The notes beneath the pieces are model-generated. The model did not search any database and was not told where the DNA came from. It saw only the letters and a program-made list of their open reading frames with translations. Shown one piece after another: positions 1-12,434 of a stretch of 64,000 bases of DNA; the first letter of the stretch is position 1; the number at the start of each line of letters is the position of its first letter. Source of the stretch: Climacium dendroides (Eukaryota > Streptophyta > Bryopsida > Hypnales > Climaciaceae). Position numbers and translations under genes: made by a program. The DNA is taken from contig OX467088.1 in NCBI GenBank assembly GCA_950106755.1, forward strand, positions 7,610,001 through 7,674,000, in the 5' to 3' direction.

Positions 1-193
1 TTAAATTAGGTTTGCTTAACAAAGAATAATATAATTATGTAAGAATAACTAATGACTCAAATTATTTATCTACTAAAATGCAACATCTAGGAATAATTTA
101 TTATTTCTGGTTGTTAATTTGTTGCTTTTAAATACAATTTTTTGACTTTCAAAGGAAAATCTATGACAATTGATGAAATGCAAGTACAATTGG

Positions 194-463
194 TAGCATG
201 TGAGCTTAGAATCTTGAGCCCATGAGTCTAAAAGCCTAGACTCCTATATTATAAGTACCTATGTTATAAGCACCTTCTACAGTTATAGGATATTTATATT
301 ACAAGTGCTTATATTACAAGTAACTATATTATAAGAACCTTCAATGGTTATAGGGCACTTATGTTATAGGTATGTATGTTATAAGCACCTTCAATAGTTG
401 TAAAGTAACTATTTACACTTAAACTCAAGGTTTATAGGCTTACATTTTTAAGCTCACATGCTA
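194..463. mobile_element. MITE-like element with 15-bp terminal inverted repeats
   Basis: TAGCATGTGAGCTTA at 194-208 is the exact reverse complement of 449-463. The interior (about 245-415) holds degenerate tandem copies of a TTATAAGCACCTT-type motif. No coding sequence, size 270 bp; the superfamily is unknown. Confidence 0.65.
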
Positions 464-2590
464 GTGTTGTTGGGAATGTATGTGTAGAAGATAAACAAAA
501 ATGTTGAATTTCTGAAACTTTAATTTGGTGCAATGTTTCCGTATCCAAACATCTTGTCAAATATAAATGGTAATCAAAAACATTGAATTTTAATTTATAA
601 GTTGCTTGAAGGATTGAGGAAAGTTTGATTGTGGGTTGTAATCAAAATTAATGACTTTTAATTCTATGATGGTAGTTCACCTACTATTAGTAGCATATAC
701 AAATACTTGTATAATAAATCCTTTTTAGAATGACGTTCGAGAATATTTTTGTACATTTGTAATACTACCATCAATTGTAGTTTATTTGTTATACATTAAA
801 ACCATTTTAATACAATTGATTTTCAAAGGCTCCAAACAATCTAAGAGATGGTTTACACTGAGATTAGAACAAATTAGGATTTAAGAAATTATAATTGATA
901 ATTGACTAATAATAGGTTGTAGTTAATATTATTACAAAACCACCCTCTGTTTATGTTTTTTAGGATTACTTTTTAGACAATTTTTTGTTTAAATTTGTTA
1001 AATGTATTAAAACCTTAAGTTTATTTGATTTTAACAAGCTCTAGCAAGCATTTATTTGATTTTAAAAAAATGAAATATGCCTCTTTTGTCATCTTTTAGT
1101 TTTGATATTTTAGAATTTATTGAATTCCCATGTAATATGTTTTCAAAAGTTCCAATAGATTTCAACAAAATCTAACATGAAAAATGCCTCAACTTTTTGT
1201 AGAAAAATTGAATAGAAAGGGAGGTTTTGTACTAGAATCAAGTACAATTGGATTTACTCATAGGTCAAATCCCTTGTCATCCTCCAAAAATGAAGAGTTT
1301 AGTTGGAATCATGCATAGCTAGTGTAGATAATGTTTCCAATTTCTAAGAGTATTTTTCTTTTCCATCTCTATGAAGGAGGCCTAATTGATTTCCGAGCCC
1401 CCCATGATGCCTTAAACCTCTCAATGCACCACAAGTTTTGTTTGCTAATTTAATTTAAAGGTCCACTTTTGTTAAATCTATCTAACATGGATATAATCCA
1501 CTTTATTTTTCTTGGATTTATAATAAGATCATATAAAAGTATTTGTACACTTATTTTTGGCTTTGCTTCTTAAGGTCACACACAAAAAATGGAATAGGAT
1601 AAGCTATACTTTTTGTGCCACAATTGAATTGCCAAGCCTATTTGTGCCACTATAAATTAATGGTGAAGAATTTTCAAAACTAAAATTTACATTGCTAATA
1701 AATAATGGCAATAAAGTGGTATATCCTAAAGTGCTACAATTAATTTGACACCATCTACATTTTGGCCTTAAATAGCCACATGTATTCACTTAAAAACACC
1801 ATGAGCTTCTAAAAGCAACTAATAAGAATTGAAGAACTCTTTTGAAGTAATTTGATGGTAATTGAAGTATTTGGCACTTCAACAATGTATTTGTTGGCTT
1901 TTTTCCAAAAAAATGAAGAGGTTTTGATTGACAAAAGCTATACATGAAGAAATTTGAGTAGGACCTTATTCAAAGTATGAGCCAATGCTTTTGGACATAG
2001 CCTCTCATGGCCTCTTGTCTAAGGTTCGTCTAGTGGCATGTATAGACACCCTAAGCTTTCAACTTTGAAAATTTGCAAAATATTTCTCAAGTGTTGGAAA
2101 TCATGGAGCGACTTCAATTGGACCATAAGAAGTGGTACTTTGGGTGCAACAAACTTACATTACCATTAAATTCCAATGGTCTCTTGCTTTACTCTAGTCT
2201 TGGTGTAAACCACCACTAAGTAAAGAAGTTATAATAAGAATTTTTTTTCAATTTATTTTGGATAGTGTAGGAAGCAATCTTTGATGGATTGATGCACTTG
2301 TTTACATCTATGTAAATGGATAAATTGTGCAAAATATTAATGAAATTTGAATTATTCATCCAATAGAATGTATATTCATTAAAAAATAGCAATATTGTTT
2401 TAAAAATATGTATCAATTCAGAAATTTCATCCACTAAAAATGGGATAATACGTTACCTAATTTTAACTCAAAAAAATTGTATTTCTTTTTGAGTGAAACA
2501 TTGCTCCAAATAAATGTTGACTTCCTGTGATCTGCAAAGAGTAATGAAATGTATAGTAAGATACAAGTAAAAATGGAATTTTTGCATTTC
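464..2590. other. AT-rich spacer, no gene seen
   Basis: Low-GC sequence with only short chance frames. A fragment near 2205-2225 repeats the start of the tandem unit at 3610 (CCACCACTAAGTAAAGAA). Confidence 0.5.
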
Positions 2591-3530
2591 CAAAAAAAAA
2601 CTTCATTGCTACCGATTTCAACATTGTTTCGAGGTCTCAAAAATTGTTTATTTACCATGATTTTTTTGCATCAAATCATTTCTATATTAATAATATGTGT
2701 ACCAAATTTGGAGGTCAAAATATTCACAAAATTGGAAATACTCTAAATTTAAGAGTATGTTTTCCACTGGCTTCAACCACCTAGAGGGCATAGAATGACT
2801 TATATCAAGGAGATTTGTACCATTGATTGACCTCCACTCTCTCTCAATACTGCATTTTAAATCCCTTTACTTTCTAGGGTATGTTTAGCTATGTTGGACA
2901 ACATCATTTAGAATCTTCTAAAGGTTTTGAAGTGAATTGAGATTGGGAGAGTTTATGTGCCAATTGAGCACTTCAATTAGGCATATTCTTGTCCATTCTT
3001 TGCATAATTTGCTCCAATGGACAAGTGCACCATCTTCCCAAAGCAATTTGTGTGAAGCTTTATCCACAACATGAAGCAATTGATCATCATAGATCACGTC
3101 CACAAAAACTTTAGCACAACATTGATTCATAGGCATAAAGAGGCAAGGTTTTACTTTTGCCTCTAGTAAATGAATCCCAAATCACTAAAAAAATTTGTCC
3201 ACTTTTTAAAGTAGGAACTATGTAACTTAATGAATAGCACAATCATATGCAATTCTCCAAACATGAATTTGTCTAGAATTTTTAGTTTGTCCTTATGATC
3301 ACTTTTACATCTACATATGTTGGGTAGGTTTAGAATATTTCCATTTCTACAAATCTTTTGACCTCTAAATTTGGTACACATGTTGGATAGATTTATAATA
3401 CCTCTAATTTTCTAAATCTTTTGACCTCCAAATTTGGTACACATGTCATTATTATAGAGATGCAAGAAATTTCATGGTAAATAAATAACTTTTTAGCCCT
3501 CATAACAGTGACAAATTTGGTAGTCATTGT
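2590..3530 (-). mobile_element. Decayed Tc1/mariner-like element with long inverted repeats
   Basis: Sequence at about 2600-2745 is an imperfect reverse complement of about 3405-3520 (core TGTGTACCAAATTTGGAGGTCAAAA). These arms enclose the transposase remnant on the minus strand. A direct copy of the right arm also sits at about 3330-3390. The exact outer ends are not determinable. Confidence 0.55.
2763..3160 (-). pseudogene. Tc1/mariner transposase remnant (C-terminal DDE part)
   Basis: Minus-strand translation reads KVFVDVIYDDQLL, then WEDGALVHWSK, LIEVLNW, NSPNLNSLQNL, a stop, KILNDV and REWRSING. This follows the order of the family's second catalytic block (EDGAPVH-like) and the third (NSPDLNPIENLW-like). 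The third catalytic Asp is Asn, and a stop replaces the Trp after ENL. There are several stops and no N-terminal half, so it is dead. Confidence 0.75.
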
Positions 3531-3609
3531 ACAATGTGGATGAACTTGTGAATTTGTCCCATTGAATTTAAATGCCCCCTTGTTTATTAGCCTTGACATT
3601 GGTATAATC

Positions 3610-3952
3610 CACCACTAAGTAAAGAACCCATGGTGTCCATTTTGATGGATTTTGCAAGGAGTACTTAACCCTCATATGACATTGAGACGTCGAGACTAAA
3701 TAGTGATTAATGGATGATTTGACTATTTGCTATAGAAACAAATAATACACCCATTGGTCCAATAATCCAAACATTTTGGTGACTACCTCCACCATTAAGT
3801 AAAGAACCCATGGTGTCCATATTAATGGATTTGCAAGGAGTACTTAACCTTCATACAACGTTGAAACAAAAAGCGGTTGATTATTTGTTTGTTGTATAAA
3901 CAAAGAATGCACCTATAGGTCCAATAATCCAAACAATTTGGTGACTACCTCA
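3610..3952. repeat. Two tandem copies of a ~180-bp unit
   Basis: Units 3610-3789 and 3790-3952 both start CACCA(C/T)TAAGTAAAGAACCC and end with GGTGACTACCTC. A further diverged end of the same unit lies at about 38820-38890. Confidence 0.8.
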
Positions 3953-3977
3953 ATTACGGGGGCACATCCTTCAAGGG

Positions 3978-5058
3978 TTAACCCCTAAAGTCCCAAAGTT
4001 CCTACGGGGGACTCTTGGGATTTCGGGTAGGCTCATGTGATCTCAATTTTTGACCTGATTTTTTAAACTTGTTTTGAAGATAGGAAATCAGATTATCTTT
4101 TTGGGAATATAATTTTTATTTCGATTAGTGCCCAGAAACAAAAGTTATGCGACCATGAGTCCAAAAACCAACTTGAAGGGCAGTCCAAAAAAAATCACAA
4201 AAAATTGAATTTTTAAAATTCTTTTTCTTAAAGATTATATTTTTCTCTACATTTGAAGCTTTGATTCATTCTATTCAAACTATTGATGAGAAAATTATGA
4301 ATAATTTTATTTTTCGAGCAATCTCAGCATCTTTTTGAAAAAATAACTTATAGAATCCATATTTTTTTACAATTTTTCAAAATAAATTGTTAGGCATGGT
4401 TAAGTTTGCTTGCTAGAACAATCTCACTGTTGGGATTATTGTGTTTCAATACCATCTTAGAGCTATTAACAATTTGATTATCCCTTCAATCTTGAACCTA
4501 CTACTACTTAACAATTTTTTACTGAGTGATATTTAATGGGTTTTTATTGAATTTTTTTCCTAGATTCTCAACTCAATTCTTCAACATAAAAAATTAGAAT
4601 AACAAAATCAACAATGCAATAACTTTAAATTAAGAAGATTCAAAGTCAAAAAATCTAGCCAATCAAGGTATTAAAAAAAACTTGTTTTCTTCACTTTAAA
4701 TGCAAATATCTTGCAATCTATATGGTCAAAGTTTTTGAATTTTTTTCCACACATTCTCATACTACGGTAGGTACACCCAAAACATGCCATTGACCTTAAA
4801 CCGCCATCTACAGTATATATACATCTCCAAAATCAGTTCTGTACCTATGCTCAAGAAACGCTTTTGGAACCAAACTTTGTTCCTTAATAACTTTTGCATA
4901 CAGTATCCAAATGCCACGTTCTCTGGTGCGTTGAAACCTCCTTTCACTTGCCAACAGAAAAAACAATTTTAAAAGTTTTTTTTTTCTCTCTTTGCATTAG
5001 AAATGGCAGTTTTGAGTAGGTTTTGATGGCAAAAACGCGTTTGGACTTTAGGGGTTAA
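3978..5058. mobile_element. TTAA-bounded element (piggyBac-like termini), 1081 bp
   Basis: TTAA at 3978-3981 is followed by CCCCTAAAGTCCC. The other end reads GGACTTTAGGGG followed by TTAA (5055-5058). TTAA duplication plus CCC/GGG termini is the hallmark of piggyBac-type elements. No transposase. The interior matches parts of 19455-20040, 39235-40154 and about 13300-13732. A MITE is inserted at 4766. Confidence 0.7.
4766..4970 (+). mobile_element. MITE family A copy 1 (right end lost), nested
   Basis: It starts with GGTAGGTACACCCAAA and matches the copies at 12164, 19182 and 26358 up to about CCAACA. It sits inside the TTAA element 3978-5058 and lacks the right inverted repeat. Confidence 0.8.
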
Positions 5059-8000
5059 TGAAATGTACGGCATGGATGAACTTGGCAATTAGTTTGCCCC
5101 AATCTCAAGCTTAGTACGGCTTGAATTCAAAGCCCAAAAGCTCATCAAACATCCACTGCAGCTCACTGTTGATTTTGACTGAAATTTTGACCAGGATTTT
5201 GACCAAAAATTCAACCCGCCGGTGACACACTGATTGGTTCGTTTGCAGCACGCAGCATTCCTTGTATGATTGAAAAGAGATGGCATCGTTGTATGAATGA
5301 TTTTATGGGGACATTCAAGCCCTGGGGCAATTAATAACAAACATTCAGTTCGTACTGCTGTAGACTAGGCAATACAGTATTCCTAGAAATTGTCCATGTG
5401 TTAAAAAGAAAAGAAAAGAAAAAGACTAAGGTAGTATGCTCTAAGGTAGAAACACCCAAAATCGTTACTTTAAGCAATTCAGCATAGTTGGAGGCATATT
5501 TTCTAAAAAATAATATTTTTGTAGTATATACAAGTGAAAATTATGAATATTAAAAAAAAAAGATTTTTCAGACATTGTATGCAATTTTTATGATTTTTCA
5601 AAGTGTTGGCTGCTTAGACCACTAGAACTATTCCATAGGTGCACCCAAAACTAAACTGTGCAAAAATTAGTTGTTAGCAAACTAGAGTTCAGTATGTGTC
5701 CTTTAAGTGTGTTAGCAAATCAAAGTTAAACATGTGTAAGACACATTAATGAAACTCTATGGAACAAGGATTAGGTATAGGGATGGAATTGGATGTTTCT
5801 ACTTTAAAAGCGACCATTTAAAGGCTGGTTTGCCATTTTCATAGGTTTTTGTGGATAAAAGTATTTTTATATAATTTTTCAAAAAAAAAAATAGACATAA
5901 GAACTAATACAAGTGGTTTTGTATTTTTCCAAGCATTTTTGAATTACTTATAAATTTTCAAAGATTAAGGACATAGGCACCTATTTGTGACCGTAGGTCT
6001 CCCCAAATCCGCATCCACTTGCAACTTGTAAAGAGATGTGCAGATTCAAAGATTATGATTTGGCTCTTGCAGTAGAAAAAATAATTTTTTTTTTGATGCA
6101 CTCAATTGCGAAAGTGGTCCATGCAAGGATCACCTCATCTCCATTCTCCCCCAAAGCTAGGATCCATCTGAAGGAGAGGGTCCATTTTACAATGCACTAC
6201 CATATGAAGTATCCTACAGGAAGGTCAGATTTGACATAAATTAAGTCATTTTTGTTATAAAAAAATTTAATAGAAGTGTCACATGGCATCTATAGTAAAC
6301 TTACCAATCACCATAGATACAAGGTTTAAATCTTTCTCCTCACAAATGTGGAGACTTGTATATTTTGAAACTTGGTGTGATTGTTAAATGCCATGTTAAG
6401 ATTCACCTTCAAAAAACAAATGCAAAAAAAAAAATCTTTTTACAAATTTTATTGTAATTTAAAGGTAATGCACTTGAAGTCTAATTACAAATTCCTTGTG
6501 ACTCTTCACTATACAATGTACATTCATTGGGCACTGCTACGAAATTTTGTTTCCATCACAATTAAAATGGTAGTTGAATAGTTAGATAATTGGCAACAAT
6601 TGTTGTCAGCTTTTTGGATGTGTGCGGTAAATGATTGGTTAATTCTAGTGATTGGTGCAAGGTGATGTGGACTTGTCAAAATTTAACATAGAAATTCCAT
6701 TTCAACACTTTTTTGTTAAATTTGACTTTTACGTACAATATAATTGATGATGTTAACCCGTGAGCGCAAAGACTTGAGCCTAAGCTCATAGATTCCATAC
6801 TCACATATTAGCACTCCCCATGTAGAGAATGTCCCATGGCCACAATGCCAATGTTTGGGATATTTTTTTTGAGTTTTACCAGCTATTTTTCTTTGAATTT
6901 CATATTGAATTGGTTGTTCAAGTACCAATTCTAGTTATTTTCACTATTTTTTTACTCAATATAGAAATTATTTAGTTTTTTTCACTAGTATTTTGCTAAT
7001 GTTTTCCAATTGCAACTGGGTTAGTTTTTTTCCCAATTCCACCAGCTAATTTCGAACTAGCTGCCGGGTTTTCTCAAACACTACACAACAAGGGTAAAGT
7101 CAAGTAGGTCACATTAATTTTTCATTCAATATGGTAAGCATATTATTGTCAAAAGACTCCTATGCTTTGTAAAAGAAATTGTATTTCAAAACTTTTGTTC
7201 GGGTGTCGATTTTAAATTTTGATAAAAACTTGTGCAGAACCTCAATTGGCATTCAAAATAAATATCAACAGAGTCAAAATACATTGCCCTCTTGGATTGT
7301 TGATGCTAGGATACGATACTTATAATAAATGCGGAGGTAGTCTCAATTTATCAAAAATATTTTCAAATTTTAAAGAGACACTCTTTGATTATTTTTCACT
7401 CTTAGAAAACGTGGTTGGTTTGGGGTCAAGTGAATTATTGCATTCTTTTTTTTAATCTTTAAAGTGGGACTCAAAATGAATACACACTTAGTTTACATTG
7501 GTCATAAGAAATGACCAAAGTTACTTCCTTTTCTCTTCATTTTAGCATTGCCACAAAGTAACCTTCCCTTTATATCTTCAATGGTTTCTTGATATTGTAA
7601 ATATGTTGAGATTAATATGACATAAGAGTCCATTGTTTAAGATTCCACACAAAGGTCCACAAGACTAGTAAGTGAGGCGACAACAATCATAAATACATAT
7701 GGTATGTACACCTAAACTCACCCCAATAGCCATTTATTATGGTTCCCATTATAAAACTTTTTAAGTATTCCATGCTTTTTTAAAATCTTGTTAGGCATTA
7801 AAAGAGGATTTTTATATTCTCTTTACATGCATTTTTTGGACACCATATGAGTAAATTACGAAATTTGAATAAGTTGCTATAATATTCAAAATCATTCTTA
7901 GGTTTTCATGAAATAGGGGCTATACAATTTAGGCAAAAATGAGCATGGAGTAGTCTTTGCAATTACTTCCTTTGTCTAAAAATAAATCTAGGATTTCCTA

Positions 8001-8633
8001 ACAATGGCTAGATTAGTGCTTGAATAGCTCCTATTTTCAAAGGATTACATAGTCATTGTAGCTTCTACTAAACCCCATTAGATATGAAAGAGTGGAAGTC
8101 AATAATGAAGTAGCACATGTTGAAATCCATCGTCAAAATCGACAAATTTTTACCCTTTATAGAATTGTTCTAGTGGTATTAATTAATTTTGATCATTCTC
8201 CAAGCAACGTTGGTGCAGAGATGTCAATTGACGTCCTCTATATTCAATTCCAACAATGTCCTTCAATTCAAGTCCAGGAAATTATCAACAAGAGATTTGT
8301 TAGTAGTAGTTTTTAAATATAGGTGTAGGTTGAATTCTTTACCTTTTAGTTGGTTAAAGGTTGCATTTCAATCCCCTTTACATGTACTAAATTGCTTTAT
8401 AGTCTCCAGAGTATAGTATTTGCAGATTTTTTTGTTTCAAGGTGTTTGAACTAGCTTCAATTGTTGTCCATCAAGTTGTGGACAACCAATTTGGAATTTA
8501 ATTTGGGACAAGCATATTTAGAAACCCCATATTTCTTTTGGGACAAAGGGAGTATTTTGCAACTAAATGTAGTTACCTTTAAATCTCTAACGCTAGCAGG
8601 TTGTACAAAAACCGAGCTATCTATGTGACCCTG
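5059..8633. other. AT-rich spacer, no gene seen
   Basis: Only chance frames. Diverged copies of sequence elsewhere: about 5860-6090 resembles 20300-20490, and 6878-7064 resembles 37573-37752 and, inverted, 9357-9420. Confidence 0.45.
6878..7064 (+). repeat. Dispersed repeat, copy 1
   Basis: Shares the series AATTGAATTGGT ... TTTTCACT ... ATGTTTTC(C/A)AATTGCAACT ... CCCAATTCCACC(A/G)GCTAA with 37573-37752. The CCCAATTCCACCGGCTAGC part recurs inverted at 9357-9420. Confidence 0.6.
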
Positions 8634-8636
8634 TTA

Positions 8637-8760
8637 AGGTATGTTCGCACTTGGTGTTAGGGGTGATGTTTGTAGTGTGAATCCAATTCAAATGTACGTT
8701 TGAATTCATTCCTAAGACCCTCAGTAACACCACTCTTTAACACCAAGTGCGAACATACCT
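8637..8760. mobile_element. MITE with perfect TIRs and TTA target duplication
   Basis: Outer sequence 8636-8659 is an exact reverse complement of 8738-8761 (AGGTATGTTCGCACTTGGTG type). Direct TTA repeats flank the element (8634-8636 and 8761-8763), which fits PIF/Harbinger-type insertion. No coding sequence. A diverged copy lies at 25496-25620 in the opposite orientation. Confidence 0.8.
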
Positions 8761-9356
8761 TTACTAGTCTATCTTTTACCTTGGGAAGTTGGTGCACATG
8801 ATAAGGAATTGAAGAGCGTCGCAATTTCCAATCGAAAACTAAGTTATTAACAGTTCCACCGCCTCCAACTTTCCTCCACCCAAATCTGAAAATTGAAGTT
8901 ACCACCATTGTCGAGAATCCTCGTCACCCAAATCCAAGCCACTTCACTCACTCACTCGGGTGAGGGCGCAGGGCGGGGGTGCTACTGCAGGTGCATGAAT
9001 TATAGAGAGAAAAAAAAGAGCGTCACAAACCTGGCTGTGAATGCTTAGCGATCACTCCTCTCACCGGCATATTCTGATAATTTACAGCTGTAGCTTAAAG
9101 TTCATCAAATGATTTGCAAGTTACAGCACACCCATAGCACCCACCCAATTTTTGCACACAATTGCATAGTGGATTGCGACATGCTCCAGAAAATTACAGT
9201 ACCCATTCCTTCCCTTACAGTAAGAAAAAAAAATCAAAGAAAAAATGAAAAAAAAATCGTAACAAGAGTCTTCTTTTGTCCTTCTAACAACAGCTTGGTT
9301 TGTTTTGGGTTTTTTTCCCCTCCGATAGCTTCTGTCCAGTGTTCGTAAAAAAAAAT

Positions 9357-9420
9357 GTCAGCTAGTTCAAAGCTAGCCGGTGGAATTGGGAAAAAAAAAC
9401 TGGTTGCAATTTGAAAACAT
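9357..9420 (-). repeat. Dispersed repeat, inverted copy
   Basis: Reverse complement of the CCCAATTCCACCGGCTAGC block found at about 7035 and 37718. Confidence 0.55.
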
Positions 9421-9432
9421 CAGCAAAAAAAA

Positions 9433-9655
9433 CTACACTAATGATGATGAATAGTGTTACCTACACTAATTTATTTTAAAAAGCCATAAGTTTTTACTCT
9501 TGATGAACATTTATACCAACTATAGATGTAGAGTTTTCCCACTTAGAATGACACTAGGATTTATGATTTTTGTAAAAATATTTATGAAGAGTAAAAACTT
9601 ATAGCATTTCTAAAACAGTTAGTATGGGTAACACTAGTTATCATCATTAGTGTAG
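9433..9655. mobile_element. CACTA-like MITE, 223 bp
   Basis: CTACACTAATGATGATGA at 9433 matches, reversed, the right end ending CATCATTAGTGTAG at 9655 (followed by TG, so CACTACACTAATGATG when read inward). The inner inverted part includes TAGTGTTACC. Related in ends to 27367-27648. Confidence 0.65.
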
Positions 9656-10329
9656 TGAAAAAATCTATGAAACTTCTGTTTTGAGTATAAAAAAATAGAG
9701 AAAATAACCGACCTCAGTTCTTCAAAATCCGGTTCAATATGGGAGCTGAAGGAAATCAACTGGTAAAACTCAAAAAGTTTCCCAAACATTGCTTCTGTCG
9801 ATGCGAAGCCTCCTCCCCTTTGGTCGAGAGCCAACAACCTACCCACCGCGAGGGAGACCCCTCTCGACAAAATAAGAATTGACTCCAATCACTACTACTC
9901 GAAATGAATGTGTAAGTCAAAGCCTCCCCCACTTCGGTCCAGAGCCAATAAATGGATCACCGACGGACCCTCCCTCCGGTGGATGACGAAAAAACTTTGA
10001 TGAAACCAAAAAAAACATGACCCAAAAAAAAACGAAAAAAAAAACACAATACTACAAAGCTTGCAACTACCCCTCAAATAAAGTCAACGAGAGGGCGGTT
10101 CATCAACCACACCACTCAAATGTGGTGCCATGCCTAGTGCCAAAAAACACCCAGGCTCGCTCTTCAAATAAGATCCTGCTCAAACCTCCTCGCTGACACA
10201 TTTCCAAGGCGGGCTCAAATGCCAGGGGCTGGTGCTAAGGGTAGCGGAAAATAGAGTGTGCAAAATATAGTGTGGGAAAAAAATTAATAAACAGTGTGGG
10301 AAACTTAATAGTGTGGGCAGAAGAAGAAC
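9656..10329. other. Spacer with short shared words, no gene seen
   Basis: AGCCTCCTCCCCTTTGGTC (9807-9825) recurs exactly at 60084-60102, and a relative lies at about 9920. No credible reading frame. Confidence 0.4.
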
Positions 10330-11320
10330 TTAACCCTAGAAGGCCCAAGGCCATTTCGGGTATGAAAACATCCTTGCTTTTCAAGCCTTATAAGTCTATA
10401 TCTCACCAAGGTATGAAAATCTCAACCGTACAATCTTGTAGTGTACATCTTGTAGATGATGTGGATCAAATTTGGAGTCATTTGACCGCATGGATTGAAA
10501 GATTATAATGTTTTAGTGTTGAAAAAAGATGCTGAAATTTTCCTAAAAATACATTTGGATGTGAAATTTGATTTCTAAACCTACTCACATGAATTTTTTT
10601 TTAAAAACTAAAATGTGCTTTGAAATCAACATACAAACTCATTGGTGGCAAAAAAAAATTCATGAAAGTAACTCATTGTGTTTGCAAAATGACTTTGAAA
10701 TGTCAAAAAAAATAGCCAAAAAGGGTGCAAAAAATACATCTAAGGTTGAACCTACTTCTACTAAAATGCTTCTTAGTCACTTGTTACTTCTTTGATTAAC
10801 ACAAAATTTTAGTCACTCAAACTAGGCAAGTATTTGCAACTTTCTCCAAAAAAAGTTTTGAAAATGGACATAGTATGAAGAAGTAACAAGCTGCCACTGA
10901 AGTGCATACTAACCAAAAAATGTTAGGATTTTGAACTTCGAATTGCTTCCAAGCATTCAAAACGGCTTGGATTGCTATGAAAATTTTACCACAATAACTA
11001 GACTTCTAGAGGAACAAAGTCCAATAAATTTTTATTGAAAACAAACATTGGATGAAGGAGATACAAGCCTTCATAGTTGCAGCTGTGACAATGTAGCGTG
11101 TTGAACTCAACCTGAACCTATAAACTTTGAATGGCTTTCACAAACTCAATTCGTCTTGGATTGATCTGAAAATTCTACTACACAAATTAGACTAGTATGT
11201 GCAACTTTTCCAACAAGTTTTAGTAAATTTGGTCATTGGATGCAAAAGTTACATCACTTTGAATTGTACTTCCAAACTATGAACAGCCAGAATATGTCCC
11301 CTTGGGCAGTCTAGGGTTAA
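10330..11320. mobile_element. TTAA-bounded element, 991 bp
   Basis: TTAA (10330-10333) then CCCTAGAAGGCCC; the right end is GGGCAGTCTAGGG then TTAA (11317-11320). The interior is different from the 3978-5058 type, so it is a separate family with the same terminal logic. No coding sequence. Confidence 0.6.
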
Positions 11321-12163
11321 AGCCACACACGAGCTGAATTCTGCTTACAAATGCCACCCCAGAGACGACGATGACAAGAAAAAGAGCTTCATAATGGTGA
11401 TGAAGACCTTGGCGACGGTGAATCTCTGACCGTGCAATGGTTCTACCATTTGTTTAAAAAATAAAATTTTGAATAAGTAAAAAAAAATTTGACCGTCTAG
11501 AAGGCAATAAGGCTGCCCTCCGTTCCGTTCCCTTGCCTTGCCCCACACAATGTTCCGAAATGTTGGCCGTTTGTACATACATCAGGGGGAGGTGAGTGTT
11601 GCATGGATGGAATTATGGATGGTTGCTGAGATTTCCGAATCGAGCCTCGGGTCCGGTCGGGTCAGGGGGCAATCGAGCCCAAAAAAACTGTCAATAATTC
11701 AGCTTTACACTGCCCCTGGCTGGCAAGCAGGAGCAAAAGCTCTGGGGCACTTGCTTCTAGTAGGGGCAGTGGATGATCGATCGGTCGGTCAGTCGGAGGA
11801 TTAAAAAATTATTACAAGCCCAACAGGCCCTTTTACGGCCTTTTACGGGAAGGCCACCAAATGCATTCAGTTGGAATGGCCTTTTCTCTTGAGTTTCGGT
11901 GATTGGGTTCATAATTGAAGACGTGCTTTGCAGCGGTCGCAACCAAAGGCAAGGGGCAGTGGAAGATTTGGAAAAAGAAGAAGAAGAAGAAGAAGAAGAA
12001 GGGGGGGTGCTTTTCCATCTTACTCATACGGGCTTGATTGAGGCTCCTGAAATAAAAATTAATGTTTTTTTCAATTCTTTTTTTGAGGTACTTGGGATGT
12101 ATTTCATTCATTTTGTGTAGAGTAAATTAGGCATTCTACTGCACACTTCGTAGAACCCATTAA
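11321..12163. other. Spacer with (GAA)n, no gene seen
   Basis: Somewhat GC-richer DNA with a (GAA)8-type microsatellite at 11974-12000. The Glu-rich and Phe-rich frames across it are products of the simple repeat. Confidence 0.5.
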
Positions 12164-12434
12164 GGTAGGTACACCCAAATGTGCCACTGACCTTAAACCA
12201 CCATCTATATTGTATGTACATCTCCAAAATCAGTTTTGTACATATGTGAAAGAAACACCTTTCAGAACCGAACTTTGTTCTTTAATAACTTTTGCATATA
12301 GTATCCAAATGCCATGGTTTTTGGTACATTGAAACCTCCGTTCACTTGTCAACAATAACATATGAAAATTTGATCAAGTCTAATAATAGAAAATAGGCTC
12401 AGTAGCAAAAAGTGGCGGTTTTGGGTGTACCTAT
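12164..12434 (+). mobile_element. MITE family A copy 2, full length
   Basis: Left end GGTAGGTACACCCAAA; right end TTTTGGGTGTACCTA (to about 12434). The body is about 271 bp and aligns with the copies at 4766, 19182 and 26358. Non-coding. Confidence 0.85.

Noticed and set aside
11833..12120. Frames with poly-Glu or poly-Phe
   Set aside because: Produced by the (GAA)n microsatellite.
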